In this document: positions 22,695-34,025 of the stretch, piece by piece | How positions within the stretch are numbered: the stretch's first letter is position 1 | Layout of the letters: every line of letters starts with the position of its first letter | Source: Dipteronia dyeriana | Lineage: Eukaryota > Streptophyta > Magnoliopsida > Sapindales > Sapindaceae | DNA length: 64,000 nt | Direction: 5' to 3' | Assembly (NCBI GenBank): GCA_032871835.1 | Contig: CM065300.1 | Location: 115,007,088-115,071,087, forward strand | Translations under genes and position numbers: made by a program | The notes under the pieces: generated by a model | Told to the model about the DNA's origin: nothing | Seen by the model: the letters and a program-made list of their open reading frames with translations, nothing else | The model's database searches: none

Positions 22695-23249
22695 GAATAA
22701 AACCCATTTGGTGAAAGTGAGTATACAAGAGGAAAAAAGGATTGGATGGAAAAATGAAACTTTTAAAGCTAGATTGGTAGCTAAAGGTTATACACAGAAT
22801 GAAGGTATCGATTATGAAGAAACCTTCTCTCATGTGGCAATGCTTAAATCCATTAGGATACTCGTATCCATTGCGGAATCTCTAGACCTAGAGATTTGGC
22901 AAATGGACGTCAAGACAGCTTTTCTTAATGGAAGTCTTGATGAAAGCATCTACATGATACAACCAGAAGGATTCATTTAAAAAGGCCAAGAGGAAAGGGT
23001 ATGCAAGTTGCAAAGATCATATATGGATTGAAGCAAGCATCCAGATCCTGGAACATAAGGTTCGATCAAGCCGTGAAAAATTTTGGATTTATTCAAAACC
23101 TTGACGAACCTTGTATATACAAAAGTATTAAAGGCGTTAAGTTGGTTTTCCTAGTTCTTTACACTGATGATATACTACACATCGGAAACGATGTAGGTGT
23201 ATTGACATCAATAAAAGAATGGTTAGAAAATAAAAAAAATATGAAGGAC
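22695..23249 (+). pseudogene. Copia A3 reverse transcriptase, N-terminal part
   Basis: From AAAACCCATT the sequence follows A1 and A4 RT. The open piece 22606-22980 includes ARLVAKGYTQNEGIDYEETF, then IWQMDVKTAFLNGSLDESIY with the first catalytic Asp intact. Piece 23001-23252 covers IYGLKQASRSWN and the second catalytic motif, here YTDD (23161-23172) instead of YVDD. A TAA interrupts at 22978 and a small indel follows. RT is then cut at AGGAC (23245-23249) by element B3 and resumes at 34026. Confidence 0.88.
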
Positions 23250-25842
23250 TGAAAATACAATCACGGTTAAATGCTCAAGGCTAACCCAGAAGGGGGGTGA
23301 ATAGGTTAGGCACCTTTTTCGACTCCCTTAGAAACAAACAAAAGTTTGTCCCTCTAGATTGCTTGTATCACAATATATATATTAATTAAAGACAATTAAT
23401 CAATATATAAACACAAGTAAAGTGTGATACAAACAAGTAATTGTAACACATACACAATCTATATTATAAAGAGGATGTCAACATACATAGAGAGTTCTAT
23501 CCACAATACAAGTATTAGAGAGATAGGGATAGAGAAAAGTTGACACAAGATATAACGTGGTAAACCTCCGAAGTGGAAACATCCATGGGCTAGCAGCCAC
23601 CGGCAAACAAAATCCACTAGTATATAAGACAAGTACAATCTCTCAAGTGACCTCTTCACCTAGAAACTACCCTCCTATTCTACTCTAAAAGTTGTTGCCC
23701 AATGCTCAACAATCAGAGGCTTCACACCTCTTGTCAAGATTTCCTTGCTCACTTTATCCGGATCTTCACAACCCAAGGCAAGACTTCTTGCTCAACTATC
23801 CGAGTCTTCCCGACTCTAGTCAAGACTTCCTTGCTCACCTATTCGAGTTCTCCAAACTCTAGGCAAAACTTCTTGCTCGACTATCCAAGGCTTCACACCT
23901 CTAGCCAAGACTTCCTTACTCGACAATCCGAGGTTTCACACCTCTTGCCAAGACTTCTTGCTCAACACCATAGGTTTCACACCTATTGTCAAGACTTCCT
24001 TCTCACAAGGCATCTAGGTGATCATAAATGCAAAACGCAAACAAGCACACAACATAGAATGCTATGATCAAAACATCTTATGGAAAATACTAAACATAAG
24101 CATGAATGCACAAATCACATATAGTCTAGTTCATCATGCATGAGTAGTCAATCTAGATTATGTAAGATATGATCAATATTAATCACAAACTAGATTCATG
24201 CATATATCTAAACTTGAATCACAAGACATGATCAACAAATCACAATATCAAGTTTAAATCATAAAAACCTAAAACATGCTAAAATCATATGACAATGTCA
24301 AATAGATCTAAGCATAAGTTCCAGAGCATATTCCTAATCATAGATTCAACAAATCACATGAATAGCTCAAAAGAACATAAGCAAGTGTATTATGTGAGAA
24401 ATTCGGCCAAGAGAGCCTAATAGATGTGATGAACTATTTTTCACAAAATCAATCAATCAAAGATCATCAAATAGTCCTAGAATCAAAGCTAGCACAATAC
24501 AATCCCAAACATGTGATAACATAGGCAAAATCAAAACCTAACTCAACATGAATGATTTCAATTGAAATTCAATCTAGCTTTGAAAGTGTTGAAAACACAA
24601 ATCAAAAGACGCACAATATACAAATATATGTAGAAGAAGAAAACCCAAGGCAATTGACCAAGTTTTAAAAGAAAACTTAGAGAGAAAATCAATACCTTAG
24701 TTGATCTAGGTGCAGTCCCGTTTTTGTATGATTAGACACCACAAAAAGCAGCAAAATTAACTAAAACCTTCAGAGAAAGGATGGAGGATAAATAGATGAA
24801 CACTCTCAACTTTGAATCACTCAAATTGGAGTTCAAATGAAGAAGTTATGGTATTTGGAAGGTGAGAAAATTTAGAGAGAAATTTCTGCACACTTAATTT
24901 CTTCTTGAAATGAAATGTGAGAGGGAAAGAGTTTATAAAGGAGTGAGAGACTTGGACATGTGAAATGACCAAGAGGGGAAAAATGAAGCCAATCAAGCTT
25001 GCTACACGTGATGGCATGTGGGCATCTCGGGGCAGCAAGCCTTCTGCCCCGAGATGGCCACGCGCCATCTCGGGAAAGAAGACAATGCTTACTTATTTCT
25101 CCTTCGACCCTCCTTCGAGTTCTTCGACCGTTCTCCGGCCTCTAAACTCGGAATTCGAATCCGTTTAAGGATTACAAACCATAACTCTCACACGGACATG
25201 GAAATATAAGATACTCATCCCAGAAAATAATAATTCGACTCGATATACAAAGACGAAGACAATGTATTAAACATGAGTTGAAAGTGTAGTATCTTCTGAC
25301 TTAGAACTTGAAATCAATAGTATGAGTAACCGAAATGACCAGAATTCAATCAAGAATGATTTAAGAGTAAATCCAAGTTCAATATCCAAGTTATACAAAC
25401 ATATACACACACAAGCACAATTCACACTAGAATGCAAACTACATAGAGATAGTTTCCAATCATGCATATTCCAAAACATGTTATTTCCAAACCAATGCAT
25501 GAGCATTCATCTTCAAGTGTAAGAATGTGTTATACATGGTGCACAATGATGTAGGGACACATGAATAAATTGTATGTGTGTGCTTATAATGGTGCACAAT
25601 GATGCAGGGACACAAATGTATGATATGTGTGTGTGCCTAAGCCTTGTAAGAGAAAGATAAGGTCTTAGTATACCTTTGTAGAAAAAAATTGTATCCTTTC
25701 TTTTTGAAGACTTAGAACTTGCTTTGACTTGTTGTTTCTTCTTACTTGAAGCTTGAATCATCATGAACCTGAACAACTAAGTCATTACAAGTAAACATCA
25801 TTTTGATATGGAATTCATGCCAATACAAACTAAAACCTTACA
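23250..25842 (-). repeat. B3 3' LTR
   Basis: 2593 bases, + strand TGAAAATACAATCACGG to CCTTACA. Contains the 42-base repeat array (23702-24020), the TATA box (near 24935 on the - strand) and the double hairpin (25007-25074). The outer 830 bases (about 25010-25842) match the 5' LTR almost perfectly, while the stretch 24640-24800 differs at several percent of sites. Confidence 0.9.
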
Positions 25843-26250
25843 ATCTCCCTCTTTTGCAAATTCCATGTCAAAACACCTATACATTTACTACAAATATAAA
25901 AATGAAGATAGGTCACAAAATCACTCCCTCACATTACAATGAGTAAGATTCCTATAACTAATCTTCACCAACTCTTGTACTTCATCTTGATCTTCTCTTG
26001 AAGCAACCTACAAATCATCTCAAAGCACAATGCATATACAAGAGAAAAACAACAAATGGCAACATATAATATGGATAAGAATATACAATTAAGTCCACAA
26101 ATACATGTATCTCCCCCTCAATACATGCCAAATACAAGAATTCTCAATCAAATCTTAAGACTAATTATTACAGGCCATTGAAAGTTCACTACTTTGAACA
26201 CCACGAGCTGAACACAAAGAAGTTATAAACCTCGATAATGCAAGCTTCTT
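25843..26250 (-). other. B3 3' untranslated part with polypurine tract and ORF2 remnant
   Basis: Next to the LTR, the - strand reads AAAAGAGGGAGATT, the polypurine tract of the 3' LTR. The rest matches 27189-27540 (shared TCCCCCTCAATACATG and TCATCTTGATCTTCT on the + strand). At 26195-26250 there is a short piece of ORF2 (matches 27990-28048), joined to LTR sequence at the shared word CTTCTT. No gene. Confidence 0.7.
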
Positions 26251-27188
26251 AGAATGAAATGTGATAGGGAAGAGGAATATAAAGGAGAGGGAAAATTAGG
26301 CATGTGAAATGACCAAGAGGGGCAAGAAGCAGCCAAGCATGCTTGCTGCCCAAGATGGCACGTGGGCATCTCGGGGCAGCAAGCCTTCTGCCCCGAGATG
26401 GCCACACGCCATCTTGGGAAAGAAGTGCTTTGCTGTCTTTTTTCTTCTTTGACCTTCCTTCGCGTTCTTCGACTGTTATCATGCCTCCAAACTCGGAATT
26501 CAAATCTGTTTGAGGATTACGAACCATAACTCTCACACGGACATGGACATATAAGATACTTAACCCAAAAAATAATAATTTGACTCGATATACGAAGACA
26601 AAGACAATGTATGCAACATGAGTTGAAAGTATAGTATCTTTTGACTTAGAACTTGAAATCAAGATTATGAGTAACCGAAATGACCGGAACTCAATCTAGA
26701 ATGATTTAAGACTAAAATCAAGTTCAATATCCATGTTATACAAACATATACACAAACAAACACAATTCACACTAGAATGCATACCATATAGAGATAGTCT
26801 TCAATCATGCATTTTTCAAAACATGTTATTTTCATACCAATGCATGAGCATTCATCTTCAAGTGTGTGAATGTGTTATACATGGTGCACAACGATGCAGG
26901 GACACATATAAATCAATTGTATGTGTGTGCCTATAATGGTGCACAACGATGTAGGGACACAAATGTATGAATTGTGTGTGTGTGCTAATGCCTTGTAAGA
27001 GAAATATAAGGTCTTAGTATACCTTTGTAGAACCATATTGCATCCTTTCTCTTTGAAGACTTTGAACTTGCTTTGACTTGTTGTTCATTCTTCTTTGAAG
27101 CTTGAATCATCATGAATCTAAGCAACTAAATCATTACAAGTAAACATCATTTTGATATGGAATTAATGCCAACACAAACTAAAACCTA
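26251..27188 (-). repeat. Extra partial family B LTR inside B3
   Basis: Matches the first 940 bases (U3 side) of the B LTR and ends CCTAACA at 27188 next to a second polypurine tract. It carries the double hairpin (26339-26417). The rest of this LTR is missing, and ORF2 sequence follows at once. It indicates recombination between two B elements, or template switching, before or after insertion. The - strand frame 26249-26662 and others here are by-products. Confidence 0.8.
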
Positions 27189-27661
27189 ACAATCTCCCCC
27201 TTTGGCAAATTTCATGTCAAAACACCTATACATTTACTACAAATATAAAAATGAAGATAGGTCACAAAATCACTATCTCACATTACAATGAGTAAGATTC
27301 CTATAACTTATCTTTGCCAACTCTTGAACTTCATCTTGATCTTCTATTGAAGCAATCTACAAATCATCTCAAAGCACAATGCATATACAAGAGAAAAACA
27401 ACAAATGGCAACATATAATATGGATAAGAATATACAATTAAGTCCACAAATACATGTGTCTCCCCCTCAATACATGCCAAATACAAGAATTCTCAACCAA
27501 ATCTTAAGACTAATTATTACAAGCCATTGAAAGTCCAAAAGTTCACAAAAAAAAACATAAAAAAGGAAACTAAGTAACTAGCAATTTATAACAACTCTTT
27601 CTCCCCTCTTTTGACATGAAATGATGCCAAAAGGTAAGAAACATACCATGAGACTCAAATA
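27189..27661 (-). promoter_or_regulatory. B3 3' untranslated part with three polypurine tracts
   Basis: On the + strand the pyrimidine tracts are AATCTCCCCCTTT (27189), GTCTCCCCCTCAAT (27459) and CTCCCCTCTTTTGAC (27601). They correspond one to one to those of B1 (5169, 5302, 5567). No coding sequence. The spacing of about 140-270 bases is conserved between the two copies. Confidence 0.68.
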
Positions 27662-28720
27662 CTAGCTACAAGATTCACCAAAGAAAGATGTGCATGTAGT
27701 TGACCTAACATAATGCTTGAGAGGTGGTTTTGAACTTGATGTAATACACTTCTCCAACTCTTTTATTCTAGCATCTTGTTTTTCAACTATAGCACTAAGC
27801 TCATCAACCTTCTTCTTCAAATGCAAAGCCCAATCAGAAAAAATGTTTATGCTAGTCTCTTGACAATCAACTTGTGAACTAAAAAGTCCAAAAGTATCAC
27901 ATGTCTTACCCTTATCCCTATATGACATGTATGACACACGTTTATCACTATACTTTTCCAAGGGTTGTACCAACATATCATCTCCACTACTTTGAACACC
28001 ACGAGCTAAACACAAAGAAGTTATAAACCCGGATAATGCAAGCTTCTTATCTCCTCTAGTTGAGAAAGCCACATTATCCAAATAAAACATAAGCAAACCC
28101 CAAAGGTTTATAGGTTGATTAGTCACTAAGGCATATACTATTTTGATCTTGTCTTTATTCAACTCGGTTGAATTCGAAGATCCAATAATATTTGTGCAAA
28201 TGAAAAGATGTCAAAATGCACTTGCCTTAGTTATCTCATGTTGACTAATATATGCTCTACCTTTCCACTCAAAAGAAGCATTGTCACATAGAGTTCTACC
28301 CATGATATTAAGATTCTCAATGATATCAACATCTAGAAAGTTTGAATCAATATCACTAGATAGCCCAAGAAACTTGTTAATGTTTACCGGGTTAACTCTA
28401 AACACAACACCCCTAACATCCATCAAAGCATCCAATAAGGTGGCACTCTCTCTATATTCATGATAAAATTCTCTAACAATAGTGTCATTCACTATTCCTA
28501 GCATGCTCACCAAAGATTCCCAATTTCTATCCTTAATGCATTTAAGAACATAAGAATCTTTACATTTACCTAAGTCAATGCCTCTCTCTTGAAATATCTT
28601 CTTAGTTGCAAAGATCCCTAAATCCTTTGACCTTAAAGCTTTGGATCTCTTTGAGGTTGACTTGGCTTTCACAATGGGATTCAATTGATTTCCACTTCCG
28701 GTAACTTTAGTTCTTCCCAT
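27662..28720 (-). pseudogene. B3 ORF2, one internal stop
   Basis: A single frame of 352 codons interrupted only by a TGA at 28208-28210. N-terminal half: basic start (MGRTKVTGSGNQ, KRSKALRSKD), then a block with LLDALMDVRGVVFRVNP and INKFLGLSSD that resembles the 'putative plant transposon protein' family (PF20167-like). C-terminal half: a hydrophobic stretch NLWGLLMFYLDNVAF and a heptad segment LKKKVDELSAIVEKQDARIK that should form a coiled coil. Position before the polypurine tract is that of the envelope-like frame of Sireviruses. No signal peptide or clear membrane anchor. Function unknown. Confidence 0.7.
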
Positions 28721-30400
28721 TTGTTCTTGTGAAATAAGATGCTATAAACATACAAAAGTGAGTGAGACAAAAAAAACTTATTACTCACAAATATATAAAC
28801 ACAATGACATATGACTTAAGAATGAATCATCATGCAAGACAAAGATAGTGAGTAATATCTTACAAGTATCATTAAGTCAAAATATGCCAACATGTAACAA
28901 AATTAAGCTTATGAACATATCATAAAAGAGAACAATGTCTAGCATACAATACTCCCCCTTTATAAATGCTATAACTAAAATCAATGATAGCATAGAGTTC
29001 ACAAAGATATTCACACAATCACACATTCAAGCAATTTGAAGAAATATCAACAAAATAAGATTCATATGCTAAGAGAGATACACAAAGATTTTTCAAGTTC
29101 TCTCATAATTCTTCAACAATTGCAAAGATATCATAATACTCATAAACAAAGTGTGTGTGTGAGAGATATGCTTCAAATATATATCAAGAAGTAGTTTGAT
29201 AATCAACATACTAACAATTTCCAACAACTATTCATCTTAAGCTTTTTCCATAAAAAGTCAAACAGATTATCATCCGGAATTTTTTTATTAAGAGAATAGA
29301 TTTCAACATATGAGCGTGTGTGTGCATGTGGCTCGTCATTTCATTTCAGTTTTCAACCCGAGCTCATTTGATTTTCAACTAAACTTCTTTTTAAGCCTTT
29401 CTCCTTTTCTTTTTAGGCTTTGAATCAAAGAATTTTTTTTATGATTTCATTTCAACACTTCTTGGATTTTTCCATTTTTTTTTTACATAAACAAAAATTC
29501 ACTTCATGACGGCTTTCACTCATCACAATGGTGTAGCTCTTTCCAACATTGGGTAGCTTTCACAACCAAGGTATGTAGCCCTTTTCATGAAGGTGCTCGT
29601 TAAGTTCTATGTAATTGCCAAAGAAAAATGGATACTAACCATAGGTCATTTTAAATGTACTTAAGCACAAAAACTTCAAGGTGTATCCAATGTTTACATA
29701 TTAGTAAACTCAACCTACTAGCAAAACATATAAGAGAAGCAAGGTGAAATTTTTAGAAAACCAAGATTTTATGGCTCATAAGCACATGATCTAAGAGCAA
29801 TAAGTAGAGACTTATTCAAGATCATTACTTCTCTAATAAGTAGCTTTCAAAGAATATGAAGCTCATATTTTCAAAAGTAATGCCACTCAATATACCAAAC
29901 ACAAACAATCATCAAAGTTAAGATCAATGTGAACAATATCACTATTAGCTCTTAAAATAGCAAATGTCAATGAGAACCATATGTATACTATACAAAATTC
30001 TCTAATATGACATGCTATGAGATGTATGTCAAAAATTGAGTCAAAAGATGAATATCTAAGAGAATATGCATTAGAGCATAGAGATACCTTTTTGCACATT
30101 ATATTCACCAAATATCATACTTCCGCCCTTTTTATGAGCACTCTTGCCTTGAATGTCCTCATGACACCAAGTTGACGATGTTTCACAACAAGAGTGTAAA
30201 AAGCATAATATCTCAACTCAATCAACACATATAACAAAAGAACTTCTTCAAAGTTAATCAACAAATTTTGACCATCATAACAATCATGATGTGAGAAAAC
30301 CAAGTTCATATCAATACATGGAGTATTCAAAGCTAGCAAGCAAGAATTCTCAACACAATTGATATATAACCTCAAAGTTATCTCACATGTGCTTCTTATA
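28721..30400 (-). other. Non-coding middle of B3, pol missing
   Basis: About 1.7 kb between gag and ORF2 where protease, integrase, RT and RNase H should lie (about 4 kb in a complete relative). I find no DSG, HHCC, DDE, YVDD or RNase H pattern on either strand. A further purine tract (- strand AAAGGGGGAGTATT, near 28950) and several short frames without domain pattern are all that can be seen. The protease start after gag is degraded: NKWFKGECSYH stands where a W-x-DSGCS-H motif would be expected. Confidence 0.6.
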
Positions 30401-32455
30401 TTAGTGATAAGAGCACTCACCCTTGAACCACTTGTTCTTGGGTGTACCTACACAAACATTTCTAATATCATCCTTAACAACAATGTTAAATCTAGAGTAA
30501 AGTCCTTCAATGACTTGATTAACATGAATATCATTAACACACTCTTCCTTAACATTTTCAACACAAGCTTTGTCAAGTTGAACAAGATTAGAATTCTTTC
30601 TACTCCACAAATTTTTCTCATGCTTAGCAAAATTATCATGTTTCTCAACTTTCAAGGCCTTAGCATGTTCAAGTTGAAGTTTAATCTCCTTATCCCTAGA
30701 TTCATTTCCTAATTTGCATTTTTCAATATATTTATAACACCTAGGCTTAATGTGACCTATTGTGTTGCAATAATGGCAAATTGGAATAAAAGATGAGATT
30801 GTACCTTTTGGAGTTGAACTAGCTTCACTAGGAGTTTGCAAAGATACCTTGTTCGCCAACTTCTTCTTGACTTTTGATCTTCTCTTCTTGTGTGGTTTCT
30901 TATCAATCACGACTTCATCAAAGTGTGTAAGAAGTGGTGCTTCCAAGAGCTCCTCTTCAACTAACAAGTCGTCTTCACCACTATCAGAGTTAACAAGTTC
31001 CCTAACACTAGACACACTAACCGAATCATTCACTAAATCTTTGATAGCCTCCTTAGCCGTGTCTATCTCTTCCATCAATTCTTGTTCTCTCTTCTTCAAA
31101 GAAGATATCACATTATCCTTCTCAAGGTTAATCATTTTAGGTTCTCTAAACTTCTTCATAATATCACCTTTTTCACCAAGAAGTCTACGAGTAACAACCA
31201 CAAACTCATCTAGTTGCTTCTTGATCAAATCATCCTTCTCAACTACTTCTCTTTGAGCATTGTCTCTAGCTTCTTCAAGCTTTTCTATCTTTTTCAACAA
31301 CTCAAGATTAGTAGGAATGGAACTAGAGCATCCATCATGATTTGCATCAAGGTTCTTGTTCATAGATATTATACTACCAACATCTAGTGAAGAATGAGAA
31401 GCCGTTAGAGCTACAAAGTTGCTCACCAACTCTTCATCACTTGAAGACTCACCACTAGAGGTCTCATTGTCACTAGAATTATCATCACTCCAAGTAGCCG
31501 CCAACACTTTGCCTTTCTTGTCTTTCTTAGATGGCTTCTTGGTGCACTCACTAGCAAATTGACCAAAACCTTGACAATTATAGCATTGAACCTTTTTCTT
31601 GTTCATGGCTTGACTATTCTTCACAATCCTTAGAGATGATGTTCTCTTGACTCCTTTTTCCTTAGAAGACTTGCTTTTAGGTTTGGCATTCTTCTTTAGA
31701 AACTTCTTAAACCTTCTAACCAAGAGTGCCATTTCTTAATTTTCATCATCACTATTCTCCTCAATAACATTGAGAGCAATTCCTTTACTCTTGATCTTTG
31801 GCTTCAAGCACATCTCATAAGTTTGGAGAGACCCAAGCAACTCATCGATGTTCATACTATCCACATCCTTGCTTTCCTCAATGGTCGTCACCTTTGATTT
31901 AAATCTCTTAGGAAGAGACCTAAGGATTTTCCAATTTAAACGTTGTTTTGAGATAGGTACTCCAAGTGCTTGACATTGGTTAGCTATGTTAAGAAGCCAG
32001 AATTGGAAATCTTCAAACTTTTCTTCCTTACCCATACATAAACCTTCAAATTGTGATGCCAACATTTGAAGTCTCGATTTCTTCACCGCTACGGTTCCTT
32101 CATTAGTAACTTGGAGAGTATCCCAAGCTTTCTTTACGGATTCAAGATTTTGGATATAGGATAATTGATGCCTATCAACTCCCCTAAATATGGCATTCAT
32201 AGCACGATGGTGCAATTTTACAACCTCAAACTCATTTGTTGTCTATTCACTCATTGGCTTGAGTACCATGGTTCCATCCTCTAAAACCTTGGTAGGAGGA
32301 CTATAACCTTCTTCCACTACCATCCAAGCCCTTTCATCAATAGAGCGGATGTAGGCTTTCATCCTCAACTTTTAATACCCATAGTTATTGCCACGAAGTA
32401 ATGGAGGCCTAGTATTTGAGGCTCCTTCCGCCATTACATCATCTTGTAAACCCAT
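30401..32455 (-). pseudogene. B3 gag, three internal stops
   Basis: One continuous frame from ATG at 32455 to 30401. Start shows RPPLLRGNNYGY, then a TAA where Trp is usual, KLRMKAYIRSIDERAW (Sirevirus-type N-terminus). A second stop lies near 32246. The UBN2 core (32215-31736) has KKAWDTLQVTNEGT and KILRSLPKRFKSKVTTIEE. After a third stop at 31733 come a basic stretch, a CCHC zinc knuckle CYNCQGFGQFASEC (31593-31552), an acidic Ser-rich part, coiled-coil-like segments and a second CCHC, CHYCNTIGHIKPRC (30788-30747). Capsid protein of the element; would bind its RNA. Only three stops, otherwise well kept. Confidence 0.88.
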
Positions 32456-32522
32456 GACTTAAAACGCCTTACAAAAACCGTGAAAGTATCACCCCGGACT
32501 CACACTAAGTGCAATCTAGTGT

Positions 32523-32537
32523 CCTGCTTTGATACCA
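32523..32537 (-). other. Primer binding site of B3
   Basis: On the - strand TGGTATCAAAGCAGG, two bases after the end of the 5' LTR. Matches the complement of the 3' end of plant initiator-Met tRNA (TGGTATCAGAGC) with one change. Confidence 0.85.
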
Positions 32538-32539
32538 AT

Positions 32540-34025
32540 TGAAAATACAATCACGGTTAAATGTTCAAGGCTAACCTAGAGGAGGGGTGAATAGCTTAGG
32601 CACCTTTTTTGACTCCCTTAGAAACAAACAAAAGTTTGTCCCTCTAGATTGCTTGTATCACAATATATATATTAATTAAAGACAATTAATCAATATATAA
32701 ACACAAGTAAAGTGTGATACAAACAAGTAATTGTAACACATACACAATCGATATTATAAAGTGGAAGTCAACATACATAAAGAGTTCTATCCACAATACA
32801 AATATATGTAGAAGAAGAAAACCCAAGGCAATTGACCAAGTTTTAAAAGAAAACTTAGAGAGAAAATCAATACCATAGTTGATCAAGGTACAGTCCTAGT
32901 TTTGTATAATTAGACACGAAACCAGCAGTAAAATTAACTCAAACCTTCAGAGAAAAGATGGAGGATGAATAGATGAACACTCTCAACTTCAAATCACTCA
33001 ACTCGGAGTTCAAATGAAAAAGTTATGGTGTTTGGAAGGTGAGAAAATTTAGAGAGAAAATTCTGCACACTTGATTTAAATTTCTTCTTTGAATGAAATG
33101 TGAGAGGGAAAGAGTTTATAAAGGAGTGGGAGACTTGGACATGTGAAATGAACAAGAGGGAAAAAACGAAGCCAAGCAAGCTTGCTGCCCGTGATGGCAT
33201 GTGGGTATCTCGGGGCAGCAAGCCTTCTGCCCCGAGATGGCCACGCGCCATCTCGGGAAAGAAGACAATGCTTACTTATTTCTCCTTCGACCCTCCTTCG
33301 AGTTCTTCGACCGTTCTCCGGCCTCTAAACTCGGAATTCGAATCCGTTTAAGGATTACAAACCATAACTCTCACACGGACATGGAAATATAAGATACTCA
33401 TCCCAGAAAATAATAATTCGACTCGATATACAAAGACGAAGACAATGTATTAAACATGAGTTGAAAGTGTAGTATCTTCTGACTTAGAACTTGAAATCAA
33501 TAGTATGAGTAACCGAAATGACCAGAATTCAATCAAGAATGATTTAAGAGTAAATCCAAGTTCAATATCCAAGTTATACAAACATATACACACATAAGCA
33601 CAATTCACACTAGAATGCAAACTACATAGAGATAGTTTCCAATCATGCATATTCCAAAACATGTTATTTCCAAACCAATGCATGAGCATTCATCTTCAAG
33701 TGTAAGAATGTGTTATACATGGTGCACAATGATGTAGGGACACATGAATAAATTGTATGTGTGTGCTTATAATGGTGCACAATGATGCAGGGACACAAAT
33801 GTATGATATGTGTGTGTGCCTAAGCCTTGTAAGAGAAAGATAAGGTCTTAGTATACCTTTGTAGAAAAAAATTGTATCCTTTCTTTTTGAAGACTTAGAA
33901 CTTGCTTTGACTTGTTGTTTCTTCTTACTTGAAGCTTGAATCATCATGAACCTGAACAACTAAGTCATTACAAGTAAACATCATTTTGATATGGAATTCA
34001 TGCCAACACAAACTAAAACCTAACA
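32540..34025 (-). repeat. B3 5' LTR with 1.1-kb internal deletion
   Basis: 1486 bases against 2593 in the 3' LTR. Near 32795 the sequence jumps from CCACAATACAA directly to ATATATGTAGAAGAAG, joining sites that lie about 1.1 kb apart in the 3' LTR. Both sites share the word ATACAAATAT or close to it, so the loss looks like a deletion between short repeats. It removes the 42-base repeat array. TATA box and double hairpin (33179-33259) are kept. Confidence 0.88.

Larger units (their letters stand above)
23250..34025 (-). mobile_element. Sirevirus-like copia B3, whole but without pol
   Basis: 10.8-kb LTR element inserted in the RT of copia A3. Flanks carry a perfect five-base duplication AGGAC (23245-23249 and 34026-34030). 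On the - strand: 5' LTR (34025-32540), primer site (32537-32523), gag (32455-30401), a 1.7-kb stretch with no recognisable protease, integrase, RT or RNase H, ORF2 (28720-27662), polypurine tracts, an extra LTR piece, and the 3' LTR (25842-23250). The gag resembles the SIRE/Maximus (Sirevirus) lineage. Without pol it is non-autonomous. Confidence 0.9.

Noticed and set aside
25322..25522. Recurrent frames inside B LTRs (25267-25776, 33450-33959, 11322-11937, 26733-26936)
   Set aside because: They follow the LTR copies, occur on both strands and have no domain pattern.
30359..31256. + strand frames of 117 and 135 residues
   Set aside because: Shadows of the B3 gag on the - strand; the Ser-rich composition comes from antisense reading of acidic codons.
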